Shown: positions 34,115-48,006 of the stretch, in pieces
Position numbering within the stretch: the first letter of the stretch is position 1
Layout of the letters: each line of letters starts with the position of its first letter
Assembly (NCBI RefSeq): GCF_023159225.1
Contig: NC_063166.1
Span: forward strand, 40,782,149-40,846,148
From: Perognathus longimembris pacificus
Taxonomy: Eukaryota > Chordata > Mammalia > Rodentia > Heteromyidae
Reading direction: 5' to 3'
DNA length: 64,000 nt
Notes under the pieces: generated by a model
The model's input: only the letters and a program-made list of their open reading frames with translations
What the model was told of the DNA's origin: nothing
Databases searched by the model: none
Made by a program: the position numbers and the translations under genes

Positions 34115-37100
34115 CAGAGGAAAATTTATAGTTCTGAGAGCTTACACCAACAAATTGGAGAAATCTCAATTCAACAACTTAAGGAAGTACCTTAAGCTCC
34201 TTGAAAGAGAGCAACAAGCAAAACCCCAAGGCAACAGACAGAAGCAAATAATAAAAATCAAATCAGAAGTAAATGATTTAGAGTCCAAAAGAAACATAGA
34301 GAGAATAGACAAAACAAAGAGTTGTTTCTTTGAAAAAATTAAGAAGATAGACCTCCAGCAAATCTGACCAAAAAACTGAAGACAACACACCCAAATAAAC
34401 AAAATCATATATGAAAATGGAAACATCACAGAAACAACTAAGATCCAGAATATAATAAGGGATTATTTTGCAAACCTATATGCCAACAAATTTGAGAACC
34501 TGGAAGAAATGGACAAATTCCTAGCAAAAATTGATATGCCCAAAATTAACCAAGAAGATTTAAATCTACTAAACAAACCCATATCCAGCAATGAAATAGA
34601 CACTGCAATAGGTGATCTCCCATCCAAGAAAGGCCCAGGACCAGATGGATACACAGCAGAGCTCTATAAAGCCTTCATACAGATCTCACACCAACACTCC
34701 TCAAACTCTTCAACAAAAGAAAAGAAAAAGCTTGCTACCAAACATATATTCTATGATGCTAGTGTAGCCCTTATCCCAAAACCAGACAGGGACTCATCAA
34801 GGAAAGAGAACTTTAGACCCATTTCCTTGATGAACATCGATGCAAAACTTCACAACAAAATCCTGGCCAATCGACTTCAATAAGTCATCAAAAATATCAT
34901 ACACTATGATCAAACTGGATTCATTCCAGGGATGGTTCAGTATACACAAGTCAATTAATGTAATCCATCACATCAACAGAAGCAATGTTAAGAATCACAT
35001 GGTTATTTATCTAGATGCTGAAAATGTGTTTGATAAAAATCCAGCACCCATTTATGATAAAAAAGCCTTGGAGAAACTAGGATTCCAGGGAACAGTTCTG
35101 AATATAATAAAAGCTATGACAAAACCACACAGTGAGCATTATATTTAATGGTGAAAAGTTGAAGCCAGTCCCTTTAAAATCAGGAGCAAAACAAGGTTTT
35201 CCACTCTGTACTCTCCTATTCAACATAGTCCTGGAATTCCTAGCTAGAGCAATAAGGCAAGAGGAAGACACAAAATTGACCCAAATAGGAAAAGATAAAG
35301 TTAAACTTTCTCTCTTTGCAGATGACATGATCCTGTTTCTAAAGAACCCCATAGACTCTACTCCCAAGTTACTTTGCCAAAGTAGCAGGATATAAAATAA
35401 ATCCTCAAAACTCATTGGCTTTTTTATACACCAACAACCTAAACAGTGAGGCTGAAATCAGGAAAGCAAAACCTTTTGCAATAGCCTCAAAAAACATAAA
35501 ATACTTAGGAAAAATATTAACCAAAGAAGTGAAAGACCTCTATGATGAGAACTTTAAAAACCTGAAAAAGGAAATTAAGGCAGAACTAAGGAAATGGAAA
35601 AATATCCAATGCTACTGGACTGGGAGGTTTAACATTGTGAAAATGGCAATATTGTCAAAGGCCATCTACAAATTCAATGCAATACCCATCAACATTCCAA
35701 CACCATTCTTTAATGAAATAGAGGAAGCAATCCAGAAATTCATTTGGAACAATAAAAGACCTCGAATAGCAAAAACAATCCTAAATAGAAAGAACAGTGC
35801 TGGAGGAATTTCAATACCAAACTTTGTATTACAAAACTATAGTAATAAATAGAGCCTGGTATTGCCACAAGAACAGGCCTGAGGACCAATGAAACAGAAT
35901 TGAAGACCCAGAAATGAACCCGTAGACCTATGACTACTTAAATGTTTGATAAAGGAGCTAAAAATAAGATGGAAGAAAGACAGCCTCTTCAACAAATGGT
36001 GCTGGAAAAACTGGTTCAACACCTATAACAAATTAAAACTAGATCCTTATACATCACCTGCACCAAAATCAATTCCAAATGGACTAAAGACCTAGAAGTA
36101 AAATAAGATACCATGAAAACACTACAAGAAGGAATAGGAGAAACACTTAAGTTCCTTGGCACAAGACAGAATTATCCTAACAAAGGCCCACAAATGCAAC
36201 AAATCAAAGAAAGATTGGAAAAGTGGGAATGCATCAAACTGTAGAGCTTCTGTAGGGCAAAGGACATAGCTTGCAAGGTAAACAGAAAGCCCACAGATTG
36301 GGAGAAGAACTTCACCAGTCATACACCAGACAAAGGCCTCATATCTAAAACATTTTCAGAACTCAAAAAGTTAAATTCCTCTAAAAAAATCCTCAAAGAA
36401 CCAATGGCCCCCTCAACAAATGGGCCAAACACCTAAAAAGAGACTTGTCTGAAGAGGACATAAGAAGGGCCAAGAGACACATGAAAAAGTGCTCTACATC
36501 ACTAGCCATAAAAGAAATGAAAATCAAAACTACACTGGGATTCCACCTCACCTAGTAAGAATGTCTATTATCAGGAAAATTAACGATAACAAGTGCTGGA
36601 AGGGATGTGGCCAAAAGGGAACCCTACTACATTGTTGGTGGGAATGCAAACTTGTTCAATCACTCTGGAAGCAGTGTGGAGGGACCGAGTAGCCCCACTT
36701 TTGGGCATCTACCCAAATGATTACAAGGAAGACCACACTAAAGCCACAGTACAACTATATTCATCACAGAACAATTTGACATTGCTAAAATATGGAACAA
36801 TCCCAGATGCCCCTCAGTAGATGAATTGATCAAGAAAATGTGGTGCATATACACAATGGAATTCTATGCCTCTATCAGAAAGAATGACACTGAAAGACTG
36901 AATGACAGAAAGAATGATACTAAGTGAAGTGAGCCAGACCCAAAGAAATATCAACTCTATGGTTTCCCTCACAGGGAATAATTAGTACATCTCTAGCATA
37001 GACATAGCAGAAGAGCTCAATAGCTATGCCTGTATATATAAGATAATGCTAAGCAAAATGAACTCTATGTAATGGAGATAAGTGGTATATCATTGTTGTA

Positions 37101-37485
37101 GTTAATTTAAACATGCCATGTGAAACCATACTCTCTCTCTCTCTCTCTTGCTCTTGCTCATATTCCCTTCCTGTGGTTTTACTCCAGCTATTACTGTAAC
37201 TGATCTTAGTACCCAGGATACTGTATAGACATGTATTGGAACCAGGGACGGGAAAATGAACACCAAAATTGAGAGACAAAGATAAAAAGACAAACCATTG
37301 CAATAGAGATACTTATAAAAACCAATTTGTGTAAACCAACCGTACAACTCATGGGGGCGAGGGAAATGGGGAGTGGGGAGATGGGGGAAAATGAAGGTGA
37401 AGAGACAAGTTGGATAAGAAATGTACTTGCCTTACATATGAAACTGTAACCCCTCTTGTACTTCACTTTGACAATAAAGAAAATT
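34115..37485 (+). mobile_element. 5'-truncated sense-orientation L1 (L1-D)
   Basis: This plus-strand piece begins near the end of the endonuclease domain (SCFFEKIKKID at about 34318) and runs through RT, thumb and C-terminus to a 3' UTR ending GACAATAAAG. Readable parts include 34509-34883 (LPSKKGPGPDGYTAELYKAF), 35132-35395 with an intact FADD at 35315-35326, 35415-35852 ([19 protein letters not shown]) and 36489-36692 ([22 protein letters not shown]). Internal small deletions and stops break the frame. The 3' UTR matches the fragment at 6002-6857, not L1-A. It includes a (CT)n patch at 37131-37147. Confidence 0.9.
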
Positions 37486-38021
37486 AATATCTGTTAAACA
37501 CAATGCGTATAAGTTCTTAGAAAATATGAAATAATATTTCTTTATTTCTAATTTATCAATGAATTCTTTGTCAAAAACATTTCTATACCTTATGTGTGTC
37601 CAGCTAGATGTTGGAAGATTGTCTTAATTCAAGTTTCCTTGGAACAGGCTAAGAGGAAAGATTGGCAGGTGAAGTTTATTTGGGATTTCTTTCGACCTTC
37701 AGCTTATTTCCAAATTTTCTCTATTGAATCATTCTATAAACCACAAAATTGATAGATATGACAATAATTTCCACCTGTGTCTCAAAAGAACTAATGAATC
37801 AAGGAACTGAGGTACAGTAGAAGAAGTAGCTGCACCATAAAGCATGGGAGTGACTGGGGAACTGGGCAAGAACAATCTTGGTAATTGTGTGGGAGCTGAA
37901 GGCTCCAGACAGCAGGAGCATTTTCAGCTGAACTTTATGGAGAGAGTAAAATATGAACAGGGAAAACGGATACAGCATTGTTTGTACAAAAGAAAGTATC
38001 AGCAAAGTAGTTGGGCTGTAC

Positions 38022-38122
38022 TGTAAATTTACAGCTCAAGTTGGTAGCGTGCCAGCCTTGTGCAAAAAAGCTGAGTAGGAATGAGACTCTGAGTTCAAGC
38101 CTCAATACTGACACCAAAACAA
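38022..38122 (+). mobile_element. SINE 3' portion
   Basis: ACAGCTCAAGTTGGTAGCGT and CTGAGTTCAAGCCTCAATAC: the shared tRNA-like tail only. Confidence 0.7.
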
Positions 38123-38137
38123 CCAAAAAAGAAGACC

Positions 38138-38248
38138 GGGCTGGGATGTAGCTCAGTGGCAAAGCACTTGCCTTGCAAGTGCAACATCCTGGGTTGGATC
38201 CCCAGTACCAAAACAAAAAGACAAAAAAATTCAGTAAAAAGAAAAAAA
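38138..38248 (+). mobile_element. ID (BC1-like) SINE monomer
   Basis: GGGCTGGGATGTAGCTCAGT opens the element (A box) and CCTGGGTTGGATCCCCAGTA holds the B box. No composite tail follows, only an A-rich tail. AAAAAAGAAGACC at 38125-38137 and 38249-38261 is the target duplication. This is the simplest form of the head used by the composite SINEs. Confidence 0.92.
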
Positions 38249-39108
38249 AAAAAAGAAGACCATAATGGTCCAAGAAATACGTATTAACCTATTCTCTTAT
38301 TTTTACATTCTTCATACCATACCATGAAAATTCATGAGAAAATAATCATCTTGACTGAGTAGTCCTAGAACTCAAATTGATTGAGATAAAAATTAAGAAT
38401 CATTTAAAATTATTGATTTTTTTCAGAAAACATGAAATGAAAGCCAACTTAGTCCTAAATGGCAGAACCAGAGCTGAAATCACCATAGTCCTTGAGTTTT
38501 GGTGATCAGATTATCAGTGACTATGGCCCAGTGTTTGGTGGATACAGGCCAAGGTCTTAGAAACAGAAATGAATAATGAAGTTTTCACCAAGGGCCAATC
38601 TACTAAAAACACAGTATTGGTTCGCTAATTAGTCCTTCATTCTGTTCCCTGTCTTCATTGGATGCTGTGCTTCTCTTATTTTTCCCCTTTTTCTCCAGAG
38701 CAAAATACAAATCTGAAAATCCAGACTCAGATGGATTAAGACAAACACCAAGTAATAGGACGACTTCGGGATTGGGAGTTATTAGGATACCTTGAAATCT
38801 TGTATTATCTGCTGCCTCTATATTTCCACTCTGGATTTGATATTATGTTCTGCATTTAATGCTATAAACTCTTGGTTTCTTTGGCCTGTCCCTCATTCTT
38901 CTTGTGAACACCAGGACTCAGTTGTACTATTAGTATTCTATTCCTTGGGTTTAATGTGTAAGGACTAACCCATGCCTAAATAGCAAATTTTCTGTCAAAA
39001 AACACGTTTTTAAGTATTTTCAAAACTAATGTAACACTGACAATTTATTTTTGAACATTATTTACTATAGCTAAAGCAAATGCTTGACAAAACATAAGAA
39101 AAATTAAG

Positions 39109-39360
39109 CCATGTCCCAGTAGCTCACACATACACTCCTACCTACTCAAGAAGTTGAAACTGAGGATTACAGTTCAAAACCACCCCAGGCAGGAAAGTCT
39201 TTGAGACTCTTATCTCCAATTAACCACCATAGTCAGAAGTAGAGCCGAGGCTCAAGTGGTATAATGCTAGCCTTGAGCAAAACAAACAAAAAACAAAAGA
39301 CAAAAAAAACCTCAAGGACAGCATCAGGCCCTGAGTTCAAGTACCAGTACTACCACCTAA
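39109..39360 (+). mobile_element. 7SL-headed SINE
   Basis: AAGCCATGTCCCAGTAGCTC head; TTATCTCCAATTAACCACCA; TGAGTTCAAGTACCAGTACT. Confidence 0.83.
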
Positions 39361-39369
39361 AGAAACAAA

Positions 39370-39424
39370 AGAAGGAAGGAAGTTAGGAAGGGAGGGAGGG
39401 AGGAAGGAAGCAAGCAAGCAAGGG
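39370..39424. repeat. Purine-rich (GGAA/GGGA/GCAA)n
   Basis: A polypurine tract at a SINE tail, ending in AAGCAAGCAAGCAAGG. Confidence 0.88.
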
Positions 39425-39425
39425 A

Positions 39426-42400
39426 ATAGAGAGCCAGATCTTATTTGTATATCATCTGGGCAGACATACTTGAGTTTGGATATTTGATGTAAACGATTAG
39501 CTACATTAAAGATGTCAAAATATGCATTTTACTGTTCTATCGCAAGAATAAGTAGTCTGTCAGCTGCAACACACTTTAACAATTAGCTGATGACCAGGTA
39601 GAATACCTGTGCCTTGACAGAACAAAATTATAACTCAGCATATTTTTCTAGTGAATATAGCCTTATTTGATGAGTTGAGACAGGAGTTAAGCTTTCTGTT
39701 AGTATGGTTAGATACTCATACACCTGGAGGGACTGTGTGATGCAAACAAGAGAGTGGACTCTACTGGGGAAAGTGAAAGAAGGGACATTCTCAGTGCTCT
39801 ACCTCATTTCTCTTGAATCCTTTCTGTCTATTCTGTGAATTCCTCTCCAGACCCAGGAGGCTTTTTTCTAACTGTTCACACATATGACTTTTCTTCCCAA
39901 TCTACCAGAACTACTTAGTCATAGCTACACAAAGTCAAAGTGTCTGAAAGTTTAGGAGCCTTTCTCTCCCTTACTGGACAGGCTAGTTGGTACTCACTGA
40001 CTGTCTACTATCTGAGTGTGGAAGCTCAGCTCCCTGGACTGTGCTTAAGACAAATTATAAAGGGTGACAAACCTTAGAACTTCCCCTCAAGGTTAGACTA
40101 CAGCAACCATTCTTGAAAGACTGAAATCATGCCATTGCTTGTCTGCTTTATTCCTCAAGTACTTCCAAAATGGACATTGCAGGGAGTATTTCCTATATCC
40201 CTTCTATCATTACTTTTCCAAGTGTACATTTCTAAGAACATTTGAGTTGATGCTTCTGTTCAAAATACCTTTTCTGTGCCCCACTTTTGAGACACATTGT
40301 GAAATAATACGTCTCTTAACTGTGTGGATATACCCTCAGAAGGCCAAGCATCACATTACAGAGCCTTCCTCAAAGACAGAAATGGTATGCAGATCTAGGG
40401 TCTAAGATTCATGGGAACAGGACAACTATGGCAGCCTGTGTGGATGTTTATTTTAAGGAAGCTAAGGCATTGGGATGATCTCTTCCAAGCTTATTCTTTT
40501 CAGACTCCCAAAATGAGTGCAACTACAGAATGAAGTTCAAAGCTGCTGACACTAAGTTCTAGCTAGTGGTCCCTTTCCTAAAATCAAGGATCTGGGACAG
40601 GATGACAAAATGCATGCAAGTCATGCTGGGAACTGGAGAGTTGCAGACATTTGATTGGTTCAAAAATGAGTCTTTGACTGGGATAGCCACACAAATTGAG
40701 TGTTAATCATACATTTGATCCAGATGCAGTTCACTTACAGTTTTGATTGGGATTTCAATCCAGAAAATTAAAAATAATGAGCCAAAAAATTTTACTAACT
40801 CTACTTATACATACCAAGTCTGCATTTATTTTCTCTTAACTTTGTGTAAATGATTAAAAATGTAACATAAAAACTACACCATGGCAAAAATGAAAACCAA
40901 CAACATCCCCAAAACAAGAGGAAGAACAGACTTCTAAACTTACTTATAACAGGAAACAGAAAATTTAGAAAGCCTGCTTCTCATTCTTAATGTGATTTAA
41001 GAAGACATTGCTTTTGGCAAGCACACAAACAAAGCCACAAAATAGAACAAGCTGAAATGAAGGCACAAGAGGATGAGACTTAAAAGAAAAAAAAAAAAGG
41101 CATGATATGAAGCCAGCAAACAAGCTGGGACAAAATGGGAGTTCTCAGCTAGATAAAGGAGCAGATACTGAACAACAATCTTGAAATGAAAGTGACTTTT
41201 GCGTCAGTGCTTTCTCTCTGTGTTTCTTTCTGTCTCTTTCTCTCTGTCTCTGTTACTTACTCTAGCCCCTTGTCTCTGTCTGTCTCTGCCTGTGTCTCTG
41301 TGTTTCTGTCCCTGTCTCTCTGTCTCTGTCTCTTACTTACACATACACATTGTAATAACACATAGAGGAAAGGAAGAAAGTGATACTAGATACACAGTAC
41401 AAGTGAAAATGGTAAAAGCTAAGAATTCCAAAGTCCTAGAAAGAAACTAGAACAGAGGAAATAATTAAATATGAAATTGAAGAAAGCTGTCCATATTTAT
41501 AGGGGTTTGAGTAGAAAAAGAACAACTAGAAACGCAAATTGTACAGGTTCACTACAATCCAGGCAAAATCATTTAAAAAACAATTGGCTATATACCTTGG
41601 TAACATTATTAAATTATAATAAAAAGACTCATAATTTTAGTTTTCTTTCTAGATTCTTATCTATGAAGCAACTGGTATTAATGTAACCCCATAAAAATTT
41701 GTAACAACAGATTTCAAGGGAAGACAAAACTACTTTAGAGACATTTCCATTTGTTCAGCAATAGTAAGCTCCTAGTCTAGGTCTAGAAGCCCCTTGGATA
41801 CTGAAAATACAAATCCTGAAATGGCCTATGTATAGAATTAAAGGTAATATATTGTCGTATTTCACATAAAACTTAGGAAAGTATAAGCATTACACATATT
41901 TATATACTAGGCTCTACTCATAGAATTTCTGATTTAGAAAGAAGAGGTCCCTATAATTTTCGCTTCCAGGAAGTTATCAAGGAATGTTCAATTAACAGCT
42001 ATGAAAACCACATACTGAGAACCACAAGTTTACACCAAAAAGGGAAATGGGGAAGGGAAAGAAATGTTCCACTGTAGTGGTGTGATCACATCGTGGTAGT
42101 GGCTAAAATAATATCTTTGGAGATGATTTAATGGCATGGAAAAGCCACTACCACCACAATAGAGTTCTCCATATCATGTTCTTTAACTCTACAAGTTAAG
42201 ATAGCAAAACAAAAACAAAAGATGACTGTCAAACTATTAGGAAACTAAAACTGACAAAAGTGATTTTCTCTAGGCCACATCTTTATATGTATTTTTAATT
42301 TCCATCTTTATAACTTTGCTGCATTTTCTAAATGAACATGAATTAATTTTACAATAAAAAATTGAAAAGAAAAACAAATTCCTCAAAGTGTAAGTTTGAA

Positions 42401-42550
42401 TATTGTCTCCTGGCAAAGATCTGGAATGAGTTCAGTCCTCACACCATGAAAATGTTTATTCACTAGCTTCTTTATATTTCATTAAAAGTGGACTTAGTAT
42501 TGTAAAGGTTCTGAAAAGACTTCTTGTTAAAATAAAAGAATTTTTTTCTT
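39426..42550. other. Intron sequence, mostly unique
   Basis: Only the TCTCTG-like repeat at 41205-41337 is identifiable. The frame at 40139-40405 is not recognised. Confidence 0.55.
41205..41337. repeat. (TCTCTG)n-like pyrimidine-rich repeat
   Basis: Imperfect CTCTGTCTCTGT units over about 130 bp. The plus-strand frame at 41199-41450 is composed of this repeat. Confidence 0.85.
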
Positions 42551-42760
42551 GGGCTGGGGATATGGCCTAGTGGCAAGAGTGCTTTCCTCGTATATATGAG
42601 GCCCTGGGTTCAATTCCCTAGTACCACATATACAGAAAATGGCCAGAAGTGGCTCTGTGGCTCAAGTGGCAGAGTGCTAGCCTTGAGCAAAAAAAAGAAG
42701 CCAGGGACAGTGCTCAGGCCCTGAGTCCAAGCCCCAGGACTGGCCCCCCACCCCCCCAAG
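42551..42760 (+). mobile_element. ID-headed composite SINE
   Basis: GGGCTGGGGATATGGCCTAG head and GTCCAAGCCCCAGGACTGGC tail, ending in an unusual C-rich then GAAA tail. Confidence 0.92.
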
Positions 42761-44525
42761 AAAGAAAGATTGTTTTTCTCACTTCATCACCTAAAGAACT
42801 GTTTGTAATATCTATTAATATTCTGTAGATTAATCAGCCCACTGAGTGAAATAAGCCTCCTTCTATATTTATTGAATAAATAATCTGATGAATGAATTCA
42901 AGGAATCAATGGCCTAAAATTATATAATTATTTAACATATTTCTTAGCGGTAAATCTAAACCAAGAATCTTCTTCAAAAATCCACTTGAACATTTTTATT
43001 AATGCATACATGTATTTTCTGTTCCTAAAGTACTCAAATAAACAAAGTTGATAAAGTGCCCATGATGAAAGGCACTCTGGAAAATGCAAAAATATTTAAT
43101 TTATGTGCTGTGATTTCAATTAGTTCTTTAGCTCTTCCCTTAGCATTAAAAATTTTTGTGAAATTTTTTTAAAAGATGAGTATCAATGCAATTATTATTT
43201 AAACTTAACCAGAGTCATTATTTTGTTCAATGTGAGTAAAAACTAAAGACAACAGGAGAATCCAAATATACCAGATGGAATTTCATGAGTTTTGAAAGTT
43301 GATGACACCTTATTTTCAAAAAAATATTATATGCCAAAACAAAAAGCCCATCTGGAATTTTATAATTATTTTTTCTGCCAAATAATATTTTTCCAGCTGT
43401 AATAGGTCCATCTCATTCCATTACTACCTAAAATCACAGGATATCTTATAGCCCTATATGTTCTGCAAATTAGGATTGTTTTTAAAATATGAAAAAATGT
43501 TTGGAAATAATTAGTAATTTAGCAACAAAAACAGCATAGGGTGCTATTTAATCTAAACATACTTCCCAGCAAACAGTGAAGTGGAAACAGAAGTCTCAGA
43601 AATAAAGGAAAATTACTAGTGAAATTTAAATTCATTATCTTTTTATTTGAAGATTACAGAATGCTTTCATCTACACACTGCATAGTAGAAACCAAAGATG
43701 TCATGATTTTGAAAGAAAAATCTGGGAATGAGTAGAATTCAAGGTGGTCATTTTATTATATAAACTGTCCTTTTAAACATTTTAATGAGCTCAAATGCTT
43801 CCTCTGTAATCAGATGGTGAAAGTCAAATATTTTAATACAGAGTGTCACTTCTTAAAAGCATTAGAATTTTTTAAAAAGAAACATTATTGATTTCCTTTG
43901 ATAAACACAAAAATCAAAATCTAACCCATTTGGGTTTAGAAGGAAGATTACAGGACAGGAATTGACCATGTCTGTCTATTCATTGTCTTTAAATATTGGC
44001 TAGCATTATTTAAGGAACTTAAGCAGCTATGTCATTCACTTATGGATTGCATTGCTTTGTAGTAGACAAAACCATGAACTTGTGCTTCGAATAAACAAAA
44101 AGCCTTTGATGTATCCCCTAACAGAAATATACTGACAGACCTTATTTTATAGATAGGAATGGTGCCTCACAACGTGCCAAGCACTGTTTTAAATGACTTG
44201 CATATTCTAGTACTTCCAGTTACTATAAGAAAATACCTGAGGTGGTGGTATACAAAGATTTATATTAGATCATGGCTTTACAGGTTCCTGTTCATGGTCC
44301 ATTATTGCCTTTGTTTTGGGTCTTTGGTAAAGCAGGGAAGTCAAAGCAGAAACACATAGCAAAACTATTCACCTCAGATGCTTATAAACTGTATGTATCA
44401 ACTGATCTGTTGATTAAAAACCTTTTGTACAGATACTAAAAGATAATTCAAAAACAAAAAATAAATTAACCTACGCGAAGCAACTCATCTCATGGCCAAA
44501 TTATGGAGAAAAAAAAAAGAGATGC
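42761..44525. other. Repeat-poor AT-rich tract
   Basis: About 1.8 kb with no SINE or L1 signature, including homopolymer-rich AT segments (43080-43560). It is a candidate for conserved non-coding sequence. Confidence 0.5.
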
Positions 44526-44529
44526 ATTG

Positions 44530-44640
44530 CAATGCATTGTACACTGGTCATTTCAATCTGTAATCAATAGGATCTTGAGTTCAAGGTCAGCTTGGGCTAC
44601 AAAGTGAGACTCAGTCTTAAAAAAGGAGAAAAGAGAAAGA
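44530..44640 (+). mobile_element. Degenerate SINE fragment
   Basis: GAGTTCAAGGTCAGCTTGGG and CTACAAAGTGAGACTCAGTC resemble the second half of B1/MIR-like rodent SINEs. An A/G-rich tail follows. Confidence 0.5.
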
Positions 44641-45654
44641 AAGAAAGACAGGAAGAAATAAAAAAAGAAATTTAAAATCATGTATGCATATGAGAACACA
44701 AGCCAGTCTTGAGGCATTACTAACCACCTACATAGTTCATTTGGGGTTTGGATTGGAAAATGTCAAAGGACTGGAAGGTAGAGACATATCTGAAAGAAAA
44801 ATATGAAACTTAAAAAGAAAGAAAGGGAAAGAGACAAGTATAAAAGCCTTATATGGCAGTTGATTTTATGTTTTGATCTGGGAGAGTACTGGACCAGGTT
44901 ACCTGAGCTTTTGACTTAAAGTAATAAGCAGCTAGTTGTCAGAAGGGCAGGCCTTCAAGAGGACTGACTGTCTTTCCCATATGAAGTCTCTTTTCTATTC
45001 CATTCTCAGTGGACTTCCTAACATTTGACTGAGAGCCCTGGGGAGAATGCTGCTGGTTTCTACATCTGAGCCAGAACTATTTCTCCTTTCAAAGGTGAAT
45101 AGCTGAGCGATGTATATTAATTCCTTCATGATTGAATTATTCAACTAATGTTTCTTGAATACCTGCTCACTTTTAGACAGTTCCACAAATGATGATCTTT
45201 CAGTGATTTATCAATATCCTAAACTATCAGCCAGGAAATGCCACTGAACTAATTAAATAATAACTGGATGCTTTAATAGAATAATTTCACTCATTTATTC
45301 AGTTAGCATTTATTAAGGGTTTACCCTCTAAAATTTGGAACCAACATAATTTCTTAAATTTTTTTCTTTGAATTATATGGAAACATTTAAAATTGGAGAA
45401 CACTTCCTAGAAATTATTTCTAAATGTATAGGTGAGCCATTTTTACAATACATATCACATGGAAAGCCAGCTATACAACTTCACCTGGCTTCTGCAGCTT
45501 ATCTGTATCATAAGAAAATTTCTCTCTCTAAGACCAGGTTATATTATGTATAAAATTAGAGCCATAAGATTTGTAAAGAATGTGAAGATCTAAATGAGAG
45601 CAACTGTGAAAAAGCTAGTATACTGCCTGCACATAGCTCTTGTTTTATTGCTAT

Positions 45655-45975
45655 GCAGTATCCATCCCACTCCAGTTGGTACGGGAGTTTGAATCCAAGG
45701 CCCTGAGCTTACTAAACAAGTGCTTTTCCACCTGAGTTACATTCTCAGGCCTCTGGCTTTAGTTACCTTTTGAATATATCTCCCATGTAAACTATGGTCA
45801 TTCAATGTGTCCTTTCCACCATAGCTGAAAGGACGTGCATGCCCCACCACACCCAGCTTTTTAAGGTGTCTCGAACACGTTACTAGTTTAGCCATAAGCT
45901 TTGATGCTCCCAACCTCTGCTCCCCAAGTAGTTGGGATGGTGGGTATGGGCCCCTGAGCTCTGCTGTAAATGTTG
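45655..45975 (-). mobile_element. Degenerate SINE(s)
   Basis: GTTTGAATCCAAGGCCCTGA and CACCTGAGTTACATTCTCAG at the left, CCCCAAGTAGTTGGGATGGT at the right: a diverged minus-strand composite. Confidence 0.55.
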
Positions 45976-46209
45976 AAATTTGTTTTGGATACCAAAGTAT
46001 TTTGGTTTGCCTCAGACCAGTCGCTTTGCACTGGCCTGCTCAGTTAGAGTCACACTCTCCAGCCTTCCCTCACTGTTCTAGCTGGAATCCACACTAATGC
46101 AGTCAGATTAGACAGGTCATCTTCCAGGAGGATAAACATCCTCAACTACAGGCAGATAGATCTACTGTCACATCCAGGATAAGGAACATGCCTTAAAAGT
46201 CAATGTCAG

Positions 46210-46454
46210 ACAGGTGCTGGTGGCTCATGCCTGTAATCCTAGCTTCTCAGGAGACAGAGATCAGAAGATCTGCCAGCCAGGCAGAAAAGTTTTTGAGACT
46301 CTTATCTACAATTAACTAGTAAAACACCACAAGTGGAGCTGTGGTTCAACTAGCAGACTGCCAGCATTAAGCAAAAAGATCCAGTAATAGTGCGAGGCTC
46401 TTGAGTTTGATACCTAGTGCCAAAACAAAATAAATAAATGAATAGATAAATAAG
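46210..46454 (+). mobile_element. 7SL-headed SINE
   Basis: CAGGTGCTGGTGGCTCATGC, CTGTAATCCTAGCTTCTCAG, and an AAAT tail. Confidence 0.87.
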
Positions 46455-47457
46455 GACCAGTGTCACCCTGTGTGCTGTTAGAGGGCCTTACTCCTTTGTT
46501 TGCCATAGGAGGCTGCTTTAGGCAGCAGGATTCCCTCTCTTGAATCCTGCTTTTCTATCTACTACTTTCTCCTGTAGATAGAAATCAAGCTTCTGAGGTC
46601 AGTCCTTGTTGCTGTTGCTCAATTACCTCAGAAAAATTCTAGACCTCTGGGTCAGCACCAGGGAAAACTGATATCAAAAGAAGAGAGAGAATTTGTTTTC
46701 CCCTCATCAACAGTTTAGAAAGAGAAAGGAAAAAAAGTAAAATAAAACTTAACTGTGCTCCAAAGTTTTATTTATCTTGCACATGCTGTTTGATAATGTA
46801 CAGTGGAGGGAGAGCTTTCAGAGTTTCTGGAGAATGAGTTATTGAGATGGCTTCAATGTGTCAGGAAGAAAAACATTTTCAGCTGGTTGCCACTTTGTGA
46901 GATTGTGTGTACTTGCAAACATTTCCAAGGTTGTTTTTAAAGGTAAGATTTGGAAATGGTGACTTTACTCCCTTCACAGCCTCTCCCCTATTCACTGCAG
47001 AGTTCTGCTTTCTCTAAGCCCAGTGACTTTGTCATCTGGGATTTTTCATCCTGTCAATCAGGAGAAGCCATCAACTCACCACTTTGTTTTTCTTTTGCTG
47101 AGAAATATTATTCAGGTCCTTTGGTTAAGTTTCATAAACTAGGCAAGGAACAGGGAGAGTCTGGGCACAAAGTTCTTTGGTGATGTGTTAAGTACTCTGT
47201 GTCAATGACAGCCTAAAGCCCTGTTCTATAAACCCAATCCCCACCCCTCCAAAAAAAGCCAAACCATTAGCATAAAAACATTTGACAATCTTGTTTTTAT
47301 GAATGCACACTTGATATATATGGAAAAGAATCTTGCCTCATTATTATGCTTTGTACTGGAGAATGTATCTGTTCTTTGTGGCCAGAAGTGCCAAAGTACA
47401 GATCTGGCTGTTCAGATTTTGGGAAGGGGTTAGATTGTCAAAAGAGTACTATGAAGT

Positions 47458-47540
47458 TGGACACTGATGGATCATAGTGAAAAACCAGCCCAGGGCTCAA
47501 GCCCTGAGTTCAAGCCCCATAACAGACCAAAAAAAAAAAA
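47458..47540 (+). mobile_element. SINE with internal deletion
   Basis: The 7SL-like head (GGACACTGATGGATCATAGT) is joined directly to the tail (CTGAGTTCAAGCCCCATAAC) with the middle missing. Confidence 0.65.
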
Positions 47541-47739
47541 ATGAGTGCTATGAAAGGAGAGTAGTAAGTCACTATCAATGAAAACTGATTTATCAGTACA
47601 CAGTTTATCTCTGTGACCAGACAAAATTCATTATTCATCTACTCATTTACTAATTCACTCATTCTTTGAGTAGCTAAGAAAAGCCAGAAATTATATAAGT
47701 TCTGGTGGTACAATTGTGAATGAAATCTCTCAATTTCCC

Positions 47740-47775
47740 TCTCTCTCATTCTCTCTCTCATTCTCTCTCTCTCTG
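47740..47775. repeat. (TC)n microsatellite
   Basis: CTCTCTCATTCTCTCTCTCA repeated, imperfect TC run next to a degenerate SINE. Confidence 0.88.
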
Positions 47776-47780
47776 CACAT

Positions 47781-48006
47781 ATTTATTTTACTGATATCTG
47801 GGATAGAACTCAAAGTCTCATGTCTCATGCTTCCTTGTCTGGTGCTTAACTGTTTGAGGCATGCATCTAACCCTAGTTTTTTTCCAGCCATTTTGAAGAT
47901 GAACTCTCATAATGTTTTCTACCCTGACTGGTTTTGAATCAAAATTTTTTGATCTCCACTTCTTCATTAGCTGTGAATACAGGTATGAGCTGTCAGCATC
48001 TGGCAT
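47781..48006 (-). mobile_element. Degenerate SINE
   Basis: GGGATAGAACTCAAAGTCTC and TTAGCTGTGAATACAGGTAT: diverged minus-strand composite. Confidence 0.5.

Noticed and set aside
38138..38211. tRNA-like gene with A and B boxes
   Set aside because: It is an ID SINE monomer with an A-rich tail and a 13-bp target duplication, not a tRNA gene.
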